Source: a bacterium UBP4_UBA6127 (GTDB taxonomy: Bacteria; UBP4; UBA4092). Taken from it: a stretch of DNA of 5,591 bases. The notes under the pieces are model-generated. The model was given only the letters and a program-made list of their open reading frames with translations. It made no database searches and was not told the origin of the DNA. Shown in pieces: positions 5,284-5,591 of this stretch. The position numbers and the translations under genes are program-made. The stretch spans positions 1 to 5,591 of the forward strand of contig DIVR01000066.1 of the NCBI GenBank assembly GCA_002428325.1, written 5' to 3'. Positions within the stretch are counted from its first letter, which is position 1. Every line of letters starts with the position of its first letter.

Positions 5284-5505
5284 TATCCTTTTTATGTCCA
5301 TAGTTTAGTCATTTTATTCGGTTCTCGGATTTCTGTAAATATTTATTATTCTCTATCACTATGGGTCAATCCAATATTAAAGGAGCTGAAAATTCCGACC
5401 TTCCTATTTTTTAAACATCCTCTAAAAAGATATAAAGCAGCAGGGGGGCCTGCCACTACTGAAAAACCTAAAGCAACAGACTGGAAAAAACAGGTATTTC
5501 GATAA
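5284..5505 (+). other. Gene-free region with a start-less open frame, possibly a degenerate or repeat-derived fragment
   Basis: I see no convincing gene between 5274 and 5510. One plus-strand frame stays open for 73 codons to a TAA at 5503-5505 but has no ATG, GTG or TTG start with a ribosome site. Its last part reads like protein (ATTEKPKATDWKKQVFR), recalling short junk open frames translated from dispersed repeats. The minus strand carries a 63-codon frame beginning at a TTG inside the terminator stem, which is not credible. On the minus strand, TTGACC (5364-5369) with TAATAA or TAAATA 15-18 bases downstream could be a weak promoter for the HD gene. Confidence 0.3.
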
Positions 5506-5510
5506 TTCTG

Positions 5511-5538
5511 AAAAAAGCTTGAGTGTCTTTTACTCAAG
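5511..5538 (-). terminator. Rho-independent terminator for a minus-strand gene beyond the right edge
   Basis: CTTGAGT (5518-5524) and ACTCAAG (5532-5538) form a perfect 7-bp stem with a seven-base loop. On the minus strand the stem is followed, after one base, by six T residues. The only gene it can serve lies to the right of the window, which makes the HD gene the start of a separate transcript. Confidence 0.75.
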
Positions 5539-5556
5539 ACTCAACCTTTAACCTTT

Positions 5557-5591
5557 CCCTCCTTTCGAAGGAGGGGATAAGAGGGGTGGTA
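5557..5591. repeat. Hairpin-forming G-rich sequence, probable edge of a dispersed intergenic repeat
   Basis: CCCTCCTT (5557-5564) and AAGGAGGG (5568-5575) are perfect inverted arms around TCG, followed by GATAAGAGGGGTGG to the window end. Intergenic repeats of this type, with a CCTCC/GGAGG hairpin followed by AGGGGTGG, are familiar from many environmental bacterial genomes; that is recollection, not a search result. The element is cut by the window edge and no second copy is in view. Confidence 0.45.

Noticed and set aside
5346..5537. 63-codon minus-strand frame at the right side
   Set aside because: Its TTG start lies within the terminator stem at 5511-5538 and the first codons are the terminator itself.

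Overview
This is a bacterial chromosomal window in which every supported gene lies on the minus strand. Transcription therefore runs from high to low coordinates. The anchor is a complete groES-groEL chaperonin operon (4490 down to 2530) closed by a textbook intrinsic terminator. Strong AGGAGG-type ribosome binding sites, U-tract terminators and AT-rich gaps between more GC-rich genes all say Bacteria. The GroEL start, the zinc-ribbon protein and the repeat at the right edge suggest an uncultured lineage, perhaps Omnitrophota-like or near the deltaproteobacterial or acidobacterial groups. That placement comes from memory of family resemblance, and nothing here fixes the phylum.

Layout from right to left, in transcription order. 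5557-5591 holds a hairpin-forming, G-rich sequence that looks like part of a dispersed repeat. 5511-5538 is a minus-strand terminator for a gene lying outside the window. 5284-5510 has no convincing gene, only a start-less open frame. 4851-5273 encodes a stand-alone HD-domain protein like the ppGpp hydrolase domain of RelA/SpoT. 4491-4850 is a long AT-rich leader or promoter region containing small palindromes and a full-strength Shine-Dalgarno match with no start codon at a usable distance. Then come groES and groEL, 38 bases apart, with the terminator at 2464-2498. 2178-2463 is an intergenic region rich in short inverted repeats built on TTTTGAC. 1917-2177 encodes an FmdB-type zinc-ribbon protein with its own terminator at 1858-1893. 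A probable promoter at 1735-1763 drives the last operon, whose first gene is a 420-residue coiled-coil protein (369-1631). It overlaps by ATGA a second gene that runs off the left edge (1-372).

The housekeeping part (GroES/GroEL, the alarmone-type HD hydrolase, the small zinc ribbon) fits proteostasis and stress physiology, but only groES and groEL clearly share an operon. The least explained part is the coiled-coil gene with its translationally coupled partner. The partner's visible 124 residues resemble the degenerate N-terminal region that precedes AAA+ modules in some bacterial ATPases, but no Walker motif falls inside the window. This pair is the best candidate here for an undescribed system, and judging it needs the sequence to the left of base 1. 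No CRISPR array, tRNA, rRNA, transposase or phage gene was seen.
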